Positions 8,110-15,933 of a stretch of DNA of 64,000 nt are shown in pieces (position 1 is the stretch's first letter; each line of letters opens with the position of its first letter). Source of the stretch: Pseudanabaena biceps (GTDB lineage: Bacteria; Cyanobacteriota; Cyanobacteriia; Pseudanabaenales; Pseudanabaenaceae); assembly GCA_013361095.1 (NCBI GenBank), contig JAATWA010000001.1, positions 3,379,001 through 3,443,000 on the forward strand, given 5' to 3'. Position numbers and translations under genes: made by a program. The notes beneath the pieces were generated by a model. That model had not been told where the DNA came from and made no database searches. It worked only from the letters and a program-made list of their open reading frames with translations.

Positions 8110-9876
8110 CCCAACTGACTCTAAATCTTCAGAAAAGTCTTCAAGGGTGAGCATATTTGAAGAAGTATTGTTGTCTTTTTTGCCAATCGTCAAAGTCTCC
8201 ATATTTCCTAAAATTCGCTCAATCGTCGTTGCACCCATGTCTACAGGAATTTGTGCGTTTTGCTCATTCGCAACTTGAGTAATATCTTGACTCTGCTCAG
8301 CTTGATTCATTAGGGTTAGCAATCTCTCTAAATCCTGCTTAGGAATTCGCGCCTTTAGTGATTCCACATCATCTTGGGTGACAGTAGATGAGGGCATATC
8401 GCCAAAGCTATTAAATAAGTCATCATTATTGTTGTTTTGAGGAGTGATTGTACGGTTAATAGTGAAATCACTGGTAGATAAATCTTCAGTACTGATTGCA
8501 TTAGATTTAATAGGTTCTTCAATGAAAAATCCACTAAATAAAGAATCATCAGATTCCTTATTTTGGGAAACTTCAATATTAGACATCTCTGGACTCGGTG
8601 TACCAAAATCAGAGAAGTTATCAAACAGAGCTTCGTTATTAATATCAGTATCAGGAATTACTTGAGTGCTTGGTGTAGATTCCTTATTTTGGGAAACTTC
8701 AATATTAGACATCTCTGGACTCGGTGTACCAAAATCAGAGAAGTTATCAAACAGAGCTTCGTTATTAATATCAGTATCAGGAATTACTTGAGTGCTTGGT
8801 GTAGATTCCGAAAAGTCATCAAAAAGTGATTCTGCCGTAATCGAGTTTAGAGGATCTACAGCTAATTCTGAGTTGAAATCAATACCAGCAAAATTAGACT
8901 GGGATGGAACAATAGTGTTGTTCGGCTCATTAGCCTCAATGTTAGACTCAGTAATTATCTGGGGCTTAACTTCAGGTAATATTTCTGGCTTAACTTCAGG
9001 TAATGGTGCTGAAGCTTCAGGGATGGGAGCGACTGGGTTACTCGTTTCAGATAATATTTCTGGCTTAATTTCTGGTAATGTCTCAAGTCTTTTAGTCTCA
9101 GTTTCAGCAACATCTAGAGTAAGCACTTGATGCTTATCCTCTGGGTCAGTTTCGAGTTGAACTGGTTCTAAAAATATTTTCGTCACTAGCCGAATTTTTG
9201 CTCTTTGCCATTGTTGACCAGGTTGCAATATTGAGAGATTAGTAATCACCTGATCGCCATTTTCATCGGTATGGCTGGATTCGGCGATCGTATCTAACAG
9301 GCTTCGCAGGTTAGGATTAGCAGCAACTGCGGCAAATAGAAAGCTCGGCTTGCTAATGACCTGAATTAGTTCGGTGAGCGTAGTAAGACAGCGCACTGTC
9401 CCGACCTGCTCATCGGTAAATCGGACAATAATATCTTGATACTCCTGTGAATTTTGCTGGATTTGTGAAAATTTCTGAACTAGGATTACGCCCCTAGGAT
9501 TTCTAACAAGATTCACGTTTTGCTCCTGACTTGAGTCTGAGGGTTGGTCAATGTCAGAACTTGATTGAGCAGATTTTTGGTAGTCGCCCAGTTTAAACTC
9601 GTGCTGCCATGCTAAGTAATTATTGTCTGAGCGGTAGGTCAAAATTTTGACGCGGCTAAGTCGGTCTATCTGCAAAATCATCATCCCACGATGAATAATA
9701 GTAACTACCGCCTTTTGATTGGGTATTTGGGCAGCGTGTAAAGAAATTGTGAGACACTCTGCGACAATTTCGGCTGTTGCATGAATACCTTTGGATGCTA
9801 GCGAGCGATTGATTAAGGTCGCGATCGCATGGGGATCACCACTCTTTGCCAATTCCATAACGCTTTGTTGTGTCAT
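8104..9876 (-). CDS. Acidic, low-complexity protein of unknown function
   Basis: A 590-residue protein I do not recognise. Residues 1-90 form a compact-looking domain (MTQQSVMELAKSGDPHAIAT, then ALINRSLASKG) that resembles N-terminal regions of other cyanobacterial proteins of unknown function. Residues 90-230 look globular. From about 240 on the chain is rich in Pro, Glu, Asp, Ser and Asn, with PEVKPEIL-type repeats near 275-310 and an exact 42-residue tandem repeat starting ESTPSTQVIP near residues 356-440. A final helical segment contains LERLLTLMNQAEQ. No signal peptide or membrane segment is seen. The disordered, repeat-bearing middle suggests a scaffold or linker protein, but function is unknown. 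Confidence 0.7.
   Translation of the reverse strand: MTQQSVMELAKSGDPHAIATLINRSLASKGIHATAEIVAECLTISLHAAQIPNQKAVVTIIHRGMMILQIDRLSRVKILTYRSDNNYLAWQHEFKLGDYQKSAQSSSDIDQPSDSSQEQNVNLVRNPRGVILVQKFSQIQQNSQEYQDIIVRFTDEQVGTVRCLTTLTELIQVISKPSFLFAAVAANPNLRSLLDTIAESSHTDENGDQVITNLSILQPGQQWQRAKIRLVTKIFLEPVQLETDPEDKHQVLTLDVAETETKRLETLPEIKPEILSETSNPVAPIPEASAPLPEVKPEILPEVKPQIITESNIEANEPNNTIVPSQSNFAGIDFNSELAVDPLNSITAESLFDDFSESTPSTQVIPDTDINNEALFDNFSDFGTPSPEMSNIEVSQNKESTPSTQVIPDTDINNEALFDNFSDFGTPSPEMSNIEVSQNKESDDSLFSGFFIEEPIKSNAISTEDLSTSDFTINRTITPQNNNNDDLFNSFGDMPSSTVTQDDVESLKARIPKQDLERLLTLMNQAEQSQDITQVANEQNAQIPVDMGATTIERILGNMETLTIGKKDNNTSSNMLTLEDFSEDLESVGF
8551..8802. repeat. Exact 126-bp tandem duplication in a coding region
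   Basis: The 126 bases at 8551-8676 are repeated without a mismatch at 8677-8802, and the first seven bases recur again at 8803. The unit is a multiple of three (42 codons), so the frame is kept. Confidence 0.9.
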
Positions 9877-10011
9877 ACCCTATTCCCAGTTAGCTACAAA
9901 TTTCTCCAGCAACCCTTTAGCAACCATAGAGGCTTCCAGATTACACAATTTTCGCATTGAATACTTCCCTATTTCTTCGGCATTACAGCCTATTAAAGCA
10001 GTTTGACATAA

Positions 10012-10090
10012 TTAAAAATCCAGTTTTAAAACCTATGACGCTGGCACTGCCCAGATTTTTGGGATTTTATAATTAATTACACCTAGCTAC
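10012..10090. repeat. Family D element, diverged
   Basis: It starts CATAATTAAAAATCCAG, has AAAACCTATGACGCTGG in the middle and ends ATTACACCTAGCTAC, like the better copies at 742 and 25954. Confidence 0.5.
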
Positions 10091-10102
10091 AGTCTATTGT
10101 CT

Positions 10103-10151
10103 AAGAATATTTTTGAAAGGCTGGCTTCGCCAGCCTTTCAAAAATATTCTT
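10103..10151. repeat. Perfect inverted repeat, 23-bp arms
   Basis: The arms begin AAGAATATTTTTGAAAGGCT and the loop is TTC. A near relative with GAATGTTTTGAAAGGCTGG lies at 42901. Confidence 0.65.
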
Positions 10152-10285
10152 GGATTTTAAGAAAGCTCAAGGCGCTGTACTTATAAAAACATCTTGCGAT
10201 TAGGAAAGTAATAGATTGCGACTAATTTGTTTTAAATGTAGCTGACTATTTTACAAGTTAAGAGATTTGAGACAAAATTTAGCGG

Positions 10286-10334
10286 AAAGCCCAAAAGAGT
10301 GGCGGCGCTTTGCGCCGCCACTCTTTTGGGCTTT
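10286..10334. repeat. Perfect inverted repeat, 23-bp arms
   Basis: The arms begin AAAGCCCAAAAGAGTGGCGG and enclose a 3-base loop. Confidence 0.65.
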
Positions 10335-10382
10335 ATGTCAAGAATATACTTACAACGTAAGCGCTGTAAGCTTTCGGCAATT

Positions 10383-10427
10383 AAAGAATAAAAAAGGAGG
10401 CGTTTTACGCCTCCTTTTTTATTCTTT
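10383..10427 (-). terminator. Terminator of the CP12 gene
   Basis: A 20-bp stem with A-run and T-run flanks (AAAGAATAAAAAAGGAGGCG) lies three bases beyond the CP12 stop codon. It could work in both directions. Confidence 0.7.
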
Positions 10428-10429
10428 AG

Positions 10430-10651
10430 TTAGTCTTCATACAGACGGCATTCAGCCGCATCAGGATTGTCGTCGCAATAAATTTCTAGAGAGTTTTTAG
10501 TCTTGTCTGTTGCTGGAGTAGAGGTTTCCGCTTCTAAATTTTCGAGAGCATCCCAAGCAGCAACGCATTCTTGAGAATTTTCTCCGCTAATGTCGCAGGT
10601 TTCTCTAACTTGCTTTAGTTCTTCTTGAATCTTTTCTGTAATGTTACTCAT
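10430..10651 (-). CDS. CP12-type Calvin cycle regulator
   Basis: A 73-residue protein with the CP12 hallmarks. It has an N-terminal cysteine pair (CDISGENSQEC, residues 19-29), the core AAWDALENLEAE, and a C-terminal cysteine pair in YCDDNPDAAECRLYED. In the oxidised state CP12 forms two disulfides and holds phosphoribulokinase and NADP-GAPDH in an inactive complex in the dark; reduction by thioredoxin releases them. Both cysteine pairs are present, so this looks like a fully functional form. The core AWDxVEE motif appears as AWDALENL, a slight variant. It stands alone between a terminator-like hairpin and the prenyltransferase gene. Confidence 0.9.
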   Translation of the reverse strand: MSNITEKIQEELKQVRETCDISGENSQECVAAWDALENLEAETSTPATDKTKNSLEIYCDDNPDAAECRLYED

Positions 10652-10747
10652 GTATTTGTTCGCTATCTTTAACCTAGATACTAACAGATTAATTGTGCAT
10701 AGCCATCATACGTCAGGAGTAAGAACCTGTCTCGACAAGCTCGCCTC

Positions 10748-11656
10748 TTAACCAAAGCCAAGTGTGGATGGCAGCATTCCCACTAATACGATGAAACCGA
10801 TCCATACGTTTTGACCAAAAGCTAGTTGGTAAAAACTTTCGGGAATTTCAACTTGTGTCAGTTTTTTATACTGCCATGACCATATTACTCCTCCCGTCAA
10901 GCAACTAAAGTAGTATGCATAACCAAAGCCAATTTCCCAACCAATCCAAATCAAGCATCCTAGAGCGATCGCAAAAAATATTCCGATCGCAAAGGTTACA
11001 TATTTCCCAAAAAATAGGGCGCTAGAGTTGACTCCCACCCGACGATCATCTTCGCGATCGCTCATGGCATAAACTGTATCGAAACCCATCGTCCAAGCAA
11101 TCACAGCTAGCCATAACTCCCATGCATGGCGATCAAGTCCACCAGTAACCGCGCTCCAAGGTATCAATACGGCAAAGCCCCAAGCAATGGATAGAACTAG
11201 CTGTGGCACTGGAAAAAAGCGCTTACAGGCTGGGTAAATGGCAATTATAGGCGCAGCAGCCAAGCATAGCCCAAAACTAAGGGGAGTGAGATAGGTTGAT
11301 AGCAGAAATGCACATAGTCCTGCCACTGCCAAAATGACGATCCCCACTTGTATTGATAGCGATCGCTCGGCGAGAGGGCGATTTTTTGTACGTTCTACTT
11401 GGGGATCAATGTCTTGATCCCAGAGGTCGTTTATTACACAACCTGCGGCACTAGTCGCTAAGCTTCCCAAAATCATCACGATCACCAAATTCAGTGGCGG
11501 TAATTGTTGCTGTGTTTTAGCGGCAGCGATCGTTGCCCACAGTGCAGGTAACATCAAAATTAATCTTCCTGCGGGTTTATGCCAACGTAAAAGACGGACG
11601 ATTTTCCAAAATGTTGATTCAGGGGATTCGGGTTGGGGATTTGAGCCTGATGTCAT
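10748..11656 (-). CDS. 4-hydroxybenzoate polyprenyltransferase (UbiA family), plastoquinone pathway
   Basis: A 302-residue polytopic membrane enzyme that transfers a solanesyl-type chain to 4-hydroxybenzoate, an early step of cyanobacterial plastoquinone synthesis. The first aspartate-rich motif is NDLWDQDIDPQVERTKNRPLAE (residues about 74-95) and the second is YAMSDREDDRRVGV (about 196-210). Both bind the Mg-prenyl diphosphate. About eight or nine hydrophobic helices are visible, as expected. The ATG at 11654-11656 gives the usual soluble N-terminal leader. It is separated from CP12 by about 100 bases. Confidence 0.9.
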   Translation of the reverse strand: MTSGSNPQPESPESTFWKIVRLLRWHKPAGRLILMLPALWATIAAAKTQQQLPPLNLVIVMILGSLATSAAGCVINDLWDQDIDPQVERTKNRPLAERSLSIQVGIVILAVAGLCAFLLSTYLTPLSFGLCLAAAPIIAIYPACKRFFPVPQLVLSIAWGFAVLIPWSAVTGGLDRHAWELWLAVIAWTMGFDTVYAMSDREDDRRVGVNSSALFFGKYVTFAIGIFFAIALGCLIWIGWEIGFGYAYYFSCLTGGVIWSWQYKKLTQVEIPESFYQLAFGQNVWIGFIVLVGMLPSTLGFG

Positions 11657-11762
11657 GGTGAAGTTTTGCTAAGTCAGTTATTTGGACTAATTGGGAAATA
11701 GCTGGATTAAAAATCTGAGTTAAAACCTGTGGCGCAGCTTTTAAGTTTTTCTTTAATTTTGC

Positions 11763-11860
11763 CTACTCCTTTCCCAGTCTAAAAATAGGCATTAAAACCC
11801 AAGGATTAGCAGTGCGGCGCTTCGCGCCGCACTGCTAATCCTTGGGTGGGAAGGGAGTAG
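11763..11860 (+). repeat. Family E element, copy 1 (98 bp)
   Basis: The terminal inverted repeats are CTACTCCTTTCCCA and TGGGAAGGGAGTAG, enclosing a long palindrome with GATTAGCAGTGCGGCGC arms. The reverse complement of copy 2 (30429-30526) differs from it at one base only. Confidence 0.85.
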
Positions 11861-11887
11861 CTACTTATAGTGTTTCCCAGTCTAGTA

Positions 11888-11940
11888 AAGTACAGAAGTT
11901 TATTTCCCTGCCGAAGGCAGGGAAATAAACTTCTGTACTT
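11888..11940. repeat. Perfect inverted repeat, 25-bp arms
   Basis: The arms begin AAGTACAGAAGTTTATTTCC and are separated by GAA. Confidence 0.65.
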
Positions 11941-12032
11941 AGCTTGCTTGAAAATTGCCATATAGAAATGCTAAATGATTGGAAGTGCTTCTTTGTGTTT
12001 AGCTTTCAATTATTTCTCAGAGAGCGTCGATG

Positions 12033-12056
12033 TAAATTTTTATAATGAGAATTGCT
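12033..12056. repeat. Family C right-end fragment
   Basis: AATTTTTATAATGAGAATTG followed by CT matches the right terminus of the C elements at 30338 and 59302. Confidence 0.5.
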
Positions 12057-12116
12057 GATTTTTTGTCGCCCTCTTCACAGCGTTGTTTATTTTTGTGCTA
12101 GTATCTTTACCCAGTC

Positions 12117-12189
12117 GGGGAATTAGCTCAGTTGGTAGAGTGCTGCGATCGCACCGCAGAGGTCAGGGGTTCGAGCCTCCTATTCTCCA
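12117..12189 (+). tRNA. tRNA-Ala (anticodon CGC)
   Basis: A 73-base cloverleaf. The acceptor GGGGAAT pairs with ATTCTCC and includes the G3-U70 pair that identifies alanine tRNAs. The D stem is GCTC/GAGT, the anticodon stem CTGCG/CGCAG, the loop ATCGCAC (anticodon CGC, reading GCG) and the T stem AGGGG/CTCCT with loop TTCGAGC. The discriminator is A and CCA is not encoded. The anticodon arm contains a whole HIP1 octamer. Confidence 0.9.
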
Positions 12190-12203
12190 TATTTAACTTA
12201 GAT

Positions 12204-12476
12204 TTATAAGGCTGTATTGGTTTCACTATTGTCTTCCCAGATCTCAATATCCACGTCATTGAGATAAGCGATCGCAGTTTGAATTTGGGCTTGAGTTCCT
12301 GTGAGACTCAGATAAAACCAACCGCTACCAGCTTTTACACCTAAAGTTGCAGAAATAATATTCACGGTAACACCACAATGGGAAGTCAACTGAGAAATGA
12401 TAGGCTCACCATGTAAATCTTCTGGAATTCGCAATCGAATATCTTTGACTACAGGTCGATTATCAATAATAGTCAT
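12204..12476 (-). CDS. NIL-domain protein linked to sulfate transport
   Basis: A 90-residue protein made of a single NIL-type fold (about residues 10-80, with RLRIPEDLHGEPIISQL, the glycine-containing VKAGSGWFYLSLTG and IQTAIAYLNDVDIEIWE). NIL domains are ferredoxin-like ligand-sensing modules best known at the C-terminus of methionine ABC-transporter ATPases, where they mediate substrate inhibition. This stand-alone version lies 146 bases downstream of cysW on the same strand, so a regulatory or adaptor role in sulfate uptake is a reasonable inference. The ATG at 12474-12476 has AAGGAG about 6 bases upstream. Confidence 0.75.
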   Translation of the reverse strand: MTIIDNRPVVKDIRLRIPEDLHGEPIISQLTSHCGVTVNIISATLGVKAGSGWFYLSLTGTQAQIQTAIAYLNDVDIEIWEDNSETNTAL

Positions 12477-12544
12477 CAGAGCAACTCCTTAAATTATTAG
12501 TCTATTTAATCGAAACTTTGCATTAAAGCGCTTTGAGCCAAAAC

Positions 12545-12592
12545 CCGAACCAATAATCTTTTTAAAGTGTTGCAGTACAACATAAAAGATTT
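12545..12592. repeat. Family A palindrome, degraded
   Basis: CCAATAATCTTTTTAAAGTG and its imperfect complement around GTTGCAGTACAAC are recognisable as family A with several mutations. It lies between cysW and the NIL gene. Confidence 0.5.
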
Positions 12593-12622
12593 ATTGGTTC
12601 CATCTTTCAAAAATCAGTGTAT

Positions 12623-13504
12623 TCACTCACAAGAATTAGAATTATGGGTTCTGCGTTCTAAAATTTCCTTGAGAACCAATGTAACTACAGCAAGTAATGC
12701 AAGCAACACGGCAGCGGAATAAGCTATCTCTGTTTCATATTGCTTATAGGATTCTTCGACAAAGAGAGGTAAACTCTGAGTCTTATTCGCGATATTCCCT
12801 GACACTACGGATACAGCTCCAAATTCCCCCATCGCTCTAGCATTGGTCAAAACCAATCCGTAGAGTAATCCCCAACGGATATTGGGAACGACTACTTTCC
12901 AGAAAATTTGCCAGTCACTAGCACCGAGAGTACGCGCTGCCTCTTCTTGATCAGTTCCCATTTCATCAAGAACAGGAATTACTTCACGGGCAATGAAGGG
13001 CATACTTACAAATATGGTGGCAATGAGCATCCCAGGGAAAGCAAATACAACTTTGATATCATGGGATTCTAGCCATGAGCCGAACCAGCCAAGTCTGCCG
13101 TATAACAAAACAATCATTAAACCTGCAACCACGGGTGAAATCGAGAATGGCAGATCGATGATGCTTAATAAGAGAGCCTTTCCGGGAAATTTATTGCGGG
13201 CGATCGCCCAAGCTGCACTCAAACCAAAAATCGTGTTTAGAGGTAAGGCAATTACCGCTAAAGCTAAGGTTAACTTGATCGCATTTTGGAAGTCAGGGCG
13301 TTGCACTGCCGCCCATATGGGACTTAAGCCTTTGCTAAAGGCGGTGACAAAAACATTTGCCGCAGGAATGAGTAGAACAAGTCCCAAATAAAGAAAGGCG
13401 ATCGCAATTAAAATTGTCGGAACCCAACTTTTCTTTTGAGTAAACTTGATTGGTTCAGGTGAATTTTGAACGTGATCAACTACAGAAGAATTGAGATTAG
13501 CCAT
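12623..13504 (-). CDS. cysW: Sulfate ABC transporter permease CysW
   Basis: A 293-residue inner-membrane permease with about six helices. The conserved cytoplasmic EAA loop is present (EEAARTLGASDWQIFWKVVVP, about residues 190-210), which contacts the ATPase. ARAMGEFGAVSVVSGN is typical of CysW. The start is ATG 13504, which overlaps the end of cysT by 8 bases; the longer frame would add twelve residues with no conserved content. The overlap implies translational coupling with cysT. No cysA ATPase gene is present in this cluster. Confidence 0.92.
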   Translation of the reverse strand: MANLNSSVVDHVQNSPEPIKFTQKKSWVPTILIAIAFLYLGLVLLIPAANVFVTAFSKGLSPIWAAVQRPDFQNAIKLTLALAVIALPLNTIFGLSAAWAIARNKFPGKALLLSIIDLPFSISPVVAGLMIVLLYGRLGWFGSWLESHDIKVVFAFPGMLIATIFVSMPFIAREVIPVLDEMGTDQEEAARTLGASDWQIFWKVVVPNIRWGLLYGLVLTNARAMGEFGAVSVVSGNIANKTQSLPLFVEESYKQYETEIAYSAAVLLALLAVVTLVLKEILERRTHNSNSCE

Positions 13505-14363
13505 AACGCTTGCTCCATGCTTGTAATAGGTTAATGGCAAGTAAACTCACAAAGGAAATTCCCAACATCACCACACCAATCACGGTTGCGCCCACATAGT
13601 CATACTGCTCTAGACGTTGGAATATCAAAATTGGTGTGATCAAATCCTTAAATGGAGTGTTAGAGGCAATAATCACAGTCGATCCATATTCGCCAACGGC
13701 ACGAGAAAATCCGAGGGCAACGCCTGTCAAGATTGCAGGTGTGAGTGGAGGTAAAATTACCTGTATAAAGGTTTGCAATTTAGAAGCGCCCAGCGACCAA
13801 GCTGCTTCTTCAACTTCCTTCTCTAATTCTATCAATACAGGTTGAACCGTCCGCACGATGAAGGGTAAGGAAATAAACATCATGGCAATCCAAACCCCAA
13901 GTCGGGTGAAAGCTATTTTTAAGCCTAATGGCGCAAACAATGAGCCAATCCAACCTTTTTCGCTGTAGACCGTGGCTAAGGTCAAACCTGCGACCGCCGT
14001 AGGCAGGGCAAAGGGTAAATCCACGACGGCTTCTAGAAACCTCTTGCCAAAGAAATCGTAGCGAACAATCACCCAAGCAATCAAAGTTCCAAAGACCCCA
14101 TTAATGGCAGCGGCGGCAAAGGCGGTTACAAAGGTGATCTCATAGCTAGATAGGGCGAGGGGGCTAGTTGCAGTTTTCCAGAAGCTCTCAAATGGTTCAC
14201 TGGCGGCTTTAGTCAACATCGCGGCGATCGGTAAAATCAGCAAGAAAGCCAGATAAACAAAAGTGATTACCCATGTCCAAGGGATTTTAGAGAAGAACTT
14301 CAGAAAAGGATTTGTTTGCGATCGCTTTTTCTCAGATGGTAATGAAGGTGTTGTCGTGACCAT
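13497..14363 (-). CDS. cysT: Sulfate ABC transporter permease CysT
   Basis: A 288-residue permease and the partner of CysW. It has six predicted helices, the EAA loop EEAAWSLGASKLQTFIQVILP, and the CysT signature SRAVGEYGSTVIIASN. It forms the sulfate channel with CysW, fed by the periplasmic protein encoded upstream. The ATG at 14363 is chosen; a GTG at 14375 would add four residues, and neither has a strong ribosome binding site. A small hairpin at 14390 lies between sbpA and cysT and could alter their expression ratio. Confidence 0.92.
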   Translation of the reverse strand: MVTTTPSLPSEKKRSQTNPFLKFFSKIPWTWVITFVYLAFLLILPIAAMLTKAASEPFESFWKTATSPLALSSYEITFVTAFAAAAINGVFGTLIAWVIVRYDFFGKRFLEAVVDLPFALPTAVAGLTLATVYSEKGWIGSLFAPLGLKIAFTRLGVWIAMMFISLPFIVRTVQPVLIELEKEVEEAAWSLGASKLQTFIQVILPPLTPAILTGVALGFSRAVGEYGSTVIIASNTPFKDLITPILIFQRLEQYDYVGATVIGVVMLGISFVSLLAINLLQAWSKRYG

Positions 14364-14389
14364 ATTCTTTTGCACAAAAGTTGGTTAGG

Positions 14390-14409
14390 CAAGGGGGGTA
14401 AGCCCCTTG
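14390..14409. promoter_or_regulatory. Intercistronic hairpin between sbpA and cysT
   Basis: CAAGGGG and CCCCTTG flank GGTAAG. It could protect the upstream sbpA message or attenuate read-through into cysT. No T-run follows on the minus strand. Confidence 0.4.
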
Positions 14410-14445
14410 TTCGTGAATAATCAAAGCTTTAAGATAATAGAGTTT

Positions 14446-15594
14446 TTAGCGCTTGATTTGCGATTGGATTTGATCAAAGATTGCACCATCGGCAAAAAAT
14501 TTCTTGTTGATTTCGCTCCAGCCGCCCAGATCTTTCACTGTTGCCAGTTCTTTGATTTTAGGATAAAAATCAACAAATTGCTTCTCTTTAGCAACAGTTT
14601 CATCAACGGGACGGAATCCTAGTTTGGCAAATTCAGTTTGTGCTTCAGTTGTATAAAGGAATTTCACAAATGCTTCAGCGACTTCCTTTGTGCCATGTTT
14701 AGCTACGTTTTTATCAACAATAGCGATCGGATTATCGATCGAGATATTCACATCAGGCACAGTATAGGAAACTTTCTGTCCCTTTTGTGAAGCTAAAATA
14801 ATTTCATTCTCATAGTTAATCAGCGCATCGCCTTGACCTTGCTTAAAGAAAGCATCACTTGCTTCCCTAGCATCCTTGGTGAGAATCGGTACATTCTTAA
14901 AGACCTTGGTTAAAGCTTCTTTTGCTTTGTCATCGCTACCACCTTTCTTCGATGCGGCATTCCACAATGCAAGGAAGTTCCAACGAGCTACGCCTGACGT
15001 TTTCGGATCGGCGGTAATCAGCGAAATACCATCTTTTTCGAGATCCGACCATTCCTTGATTCCCTTGGGATTGCCTTCACGGGTTACTAAAGCGGCTACC
15101 GATTTGGAAACAATACTTTCGTTAGGATATTCCTGTTCCCATCCTTTATCGATCAATCCTGCTTTTTCTATTTTGCTGGTATCGCCAGCCAGAGCAAGAT
15201 GGACAATATCGGCTTCTAGTCCGTCAATAACAGCGCGAGTTTGGGAACCCGAACCACCGTAGCTTTGCTTAAAGGTAACTTTTTGGTTCTGTTCCTTTTG
15301 CCACTTTTCGACAAATTTAGGAATAATTGCTTCGTGAGCCTGTTTGGTAACAGCAAAAGATACAAGGGTTAGTTCAATATCCTTTTTAGCAGAACCTGCG
15401 GCTGGCGGCGCGTTGTTAGAAGATGTCTCGCTAGTTGCTGTGCAAGCTGCCATAGTGACGCTGATCAATGCCCCTACCAAGAAAAATGAGACAAATTTAC
15501 GTCCCCATTTCTGACTAAATATGTTGCTGAATAGATTTGCGATCGCTTTGATCCCAAATTTTAAATTGCTAAAAGGATGTTGCCTTGAACTCAT
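14446..15594 (-). CDS. sbpA: Sulfate-binding lipoprotein SbpA
   Basis: A 382-residue periplasmic solute-binding protein and the first gene of the sulfate operon. A long N-terminal region ends in a hydrophobic segment (residues 34-49) followed by VTMAAC, a lipobox-like site, so the mature protein is probably a lipoprotein. The mature part has the family pattern LVSFAVTKQAHEAIIPKF, QSYGGSGSQTRAVIDGL (sulfate-binding loop) and DPKTSGVARWNFLALW. Order and spacing with cysT and cysW show a single transcription unit. In cyanobacteria such operons are usually induced by sulfur starvation; no operator was recognised here. Confidence 0.9.
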   Translation of the reverse strand: MSSRQHPFSNLKFGIKAIANLFSNIFSQKWGRKFVSFFLVGALISVTMAACTATSETSSNNAPPAAGSAKKDIELTLVSFAVTKQAHEAIIPKFVEKWQKEQNQKVTFKQSYGGSGSQTRAVIDGLEADIVHLALAGDTSKIEKAGLIDKGWEQEYPNESIVSKSVAALVTREGNPKGIKEWSDLEKDGISLITADPKTSGVARWNFLALWNAASKKGGSDDKAKEALTKVFKNVPILTKDAREASDAFFKQGQGDALINYENEIILASQKGQKVSYTVPDVNISIDNPIAIVDKNVAKHGTKEVAEAFVKFLYTTEAQTEFAKLGFRPVDETVAKEKQFVDFYPKIKELATVKDLGGWSEINKKFFADGAIFDQIQSQIKR

Positions 15595-15711
15595 GAGCTT
15601 TATATCTCCAAAAATAATCTACGGTATCTTGATGATGTTACCGTACTTAAAAATACCATACAACACTTTTTGGCAAGATACAAACAAAATCTGCGGTTTA
15701 TATAGCTAATC

Positions 15712-15766
15712 AAAAACCAAGAATTGTCTGGCGGCGCTCCGCGCCGCCAGACAATTCTTGGTTTTT
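15712..15766. repeat. Perfect inverted repeat, 26-bp arms
   Basis: The arms begin AAAAACCAAGAATTGTCTGG and the loop is TCC. It is a covarying relative of the palindrome at 7983. Confidence 0.7.
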
Positions 15767-15868
15767 ACAGCGCTTTGCGCTCAAACTCAAACCAAGAATT
15801 TTTTAAAAGTGTTGCTTTGCAACACTTTTAAAAAATTCTTGTGGTTCGTTGGATCGTAAATTGCTGTA
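15766..15868. repeat. Family A element, intact
   Basis: The ends are TACAGCGCTTTGCGCTCA and AAATTGCTGTA. The central palindrome has AATTTTTTAAAAGTGTTGC arms and the loop TTT. It abuts the preceding palindrome. Confidence 0.75.
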
Positions 15869-15933
15869 ATACTCTTTATGGAATGTGATCTTGAACTTGT
15901 TATACTCACGGATATTTCTTAAACCAACTTGCC

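Larger units (their letters stand above)
9877..10429. other. Intergenic region with four palindromic elements
   Basis: No gene is evident. It contains a family D copy (10012), two perfect 23-bp-arm palindromes (10103, 10286) and a terminator-like hairpin (10383). Confidence 0.6.
11657..12116. other. Intergenic region with mobile-looking repeats
   Basis: No gene is seen. It holds a degraded family D fragment near 11697-11745, a complete family E element at 11763, a 25-bp-arm palindrome at 11888 and a family C end fragment at 12033. Confidence 0.6.
15595..15933. other. Divergent intergenic region upstream of sbpA
   Basis: It holds two adjoining palindromes (15712 and 15766). Both promoters for the divergent genes must lie here, but none is clear by eye. 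Confidence 0.5.

Noticed and set aside
8563..8829. Plus-strand frame with an internal repeat opposite the 590-residue protein gene
   Set aside because: Its repeat is only the mirror of the 126-bp duplication in the real gene; there is no ribosome binding site or recognisable sequence.
10267..10500. Plus-strand frame across palindromes and the CP12 terminator
   Set aside because: Most of it is palindrome sequence, and it runs antisense into CP12.
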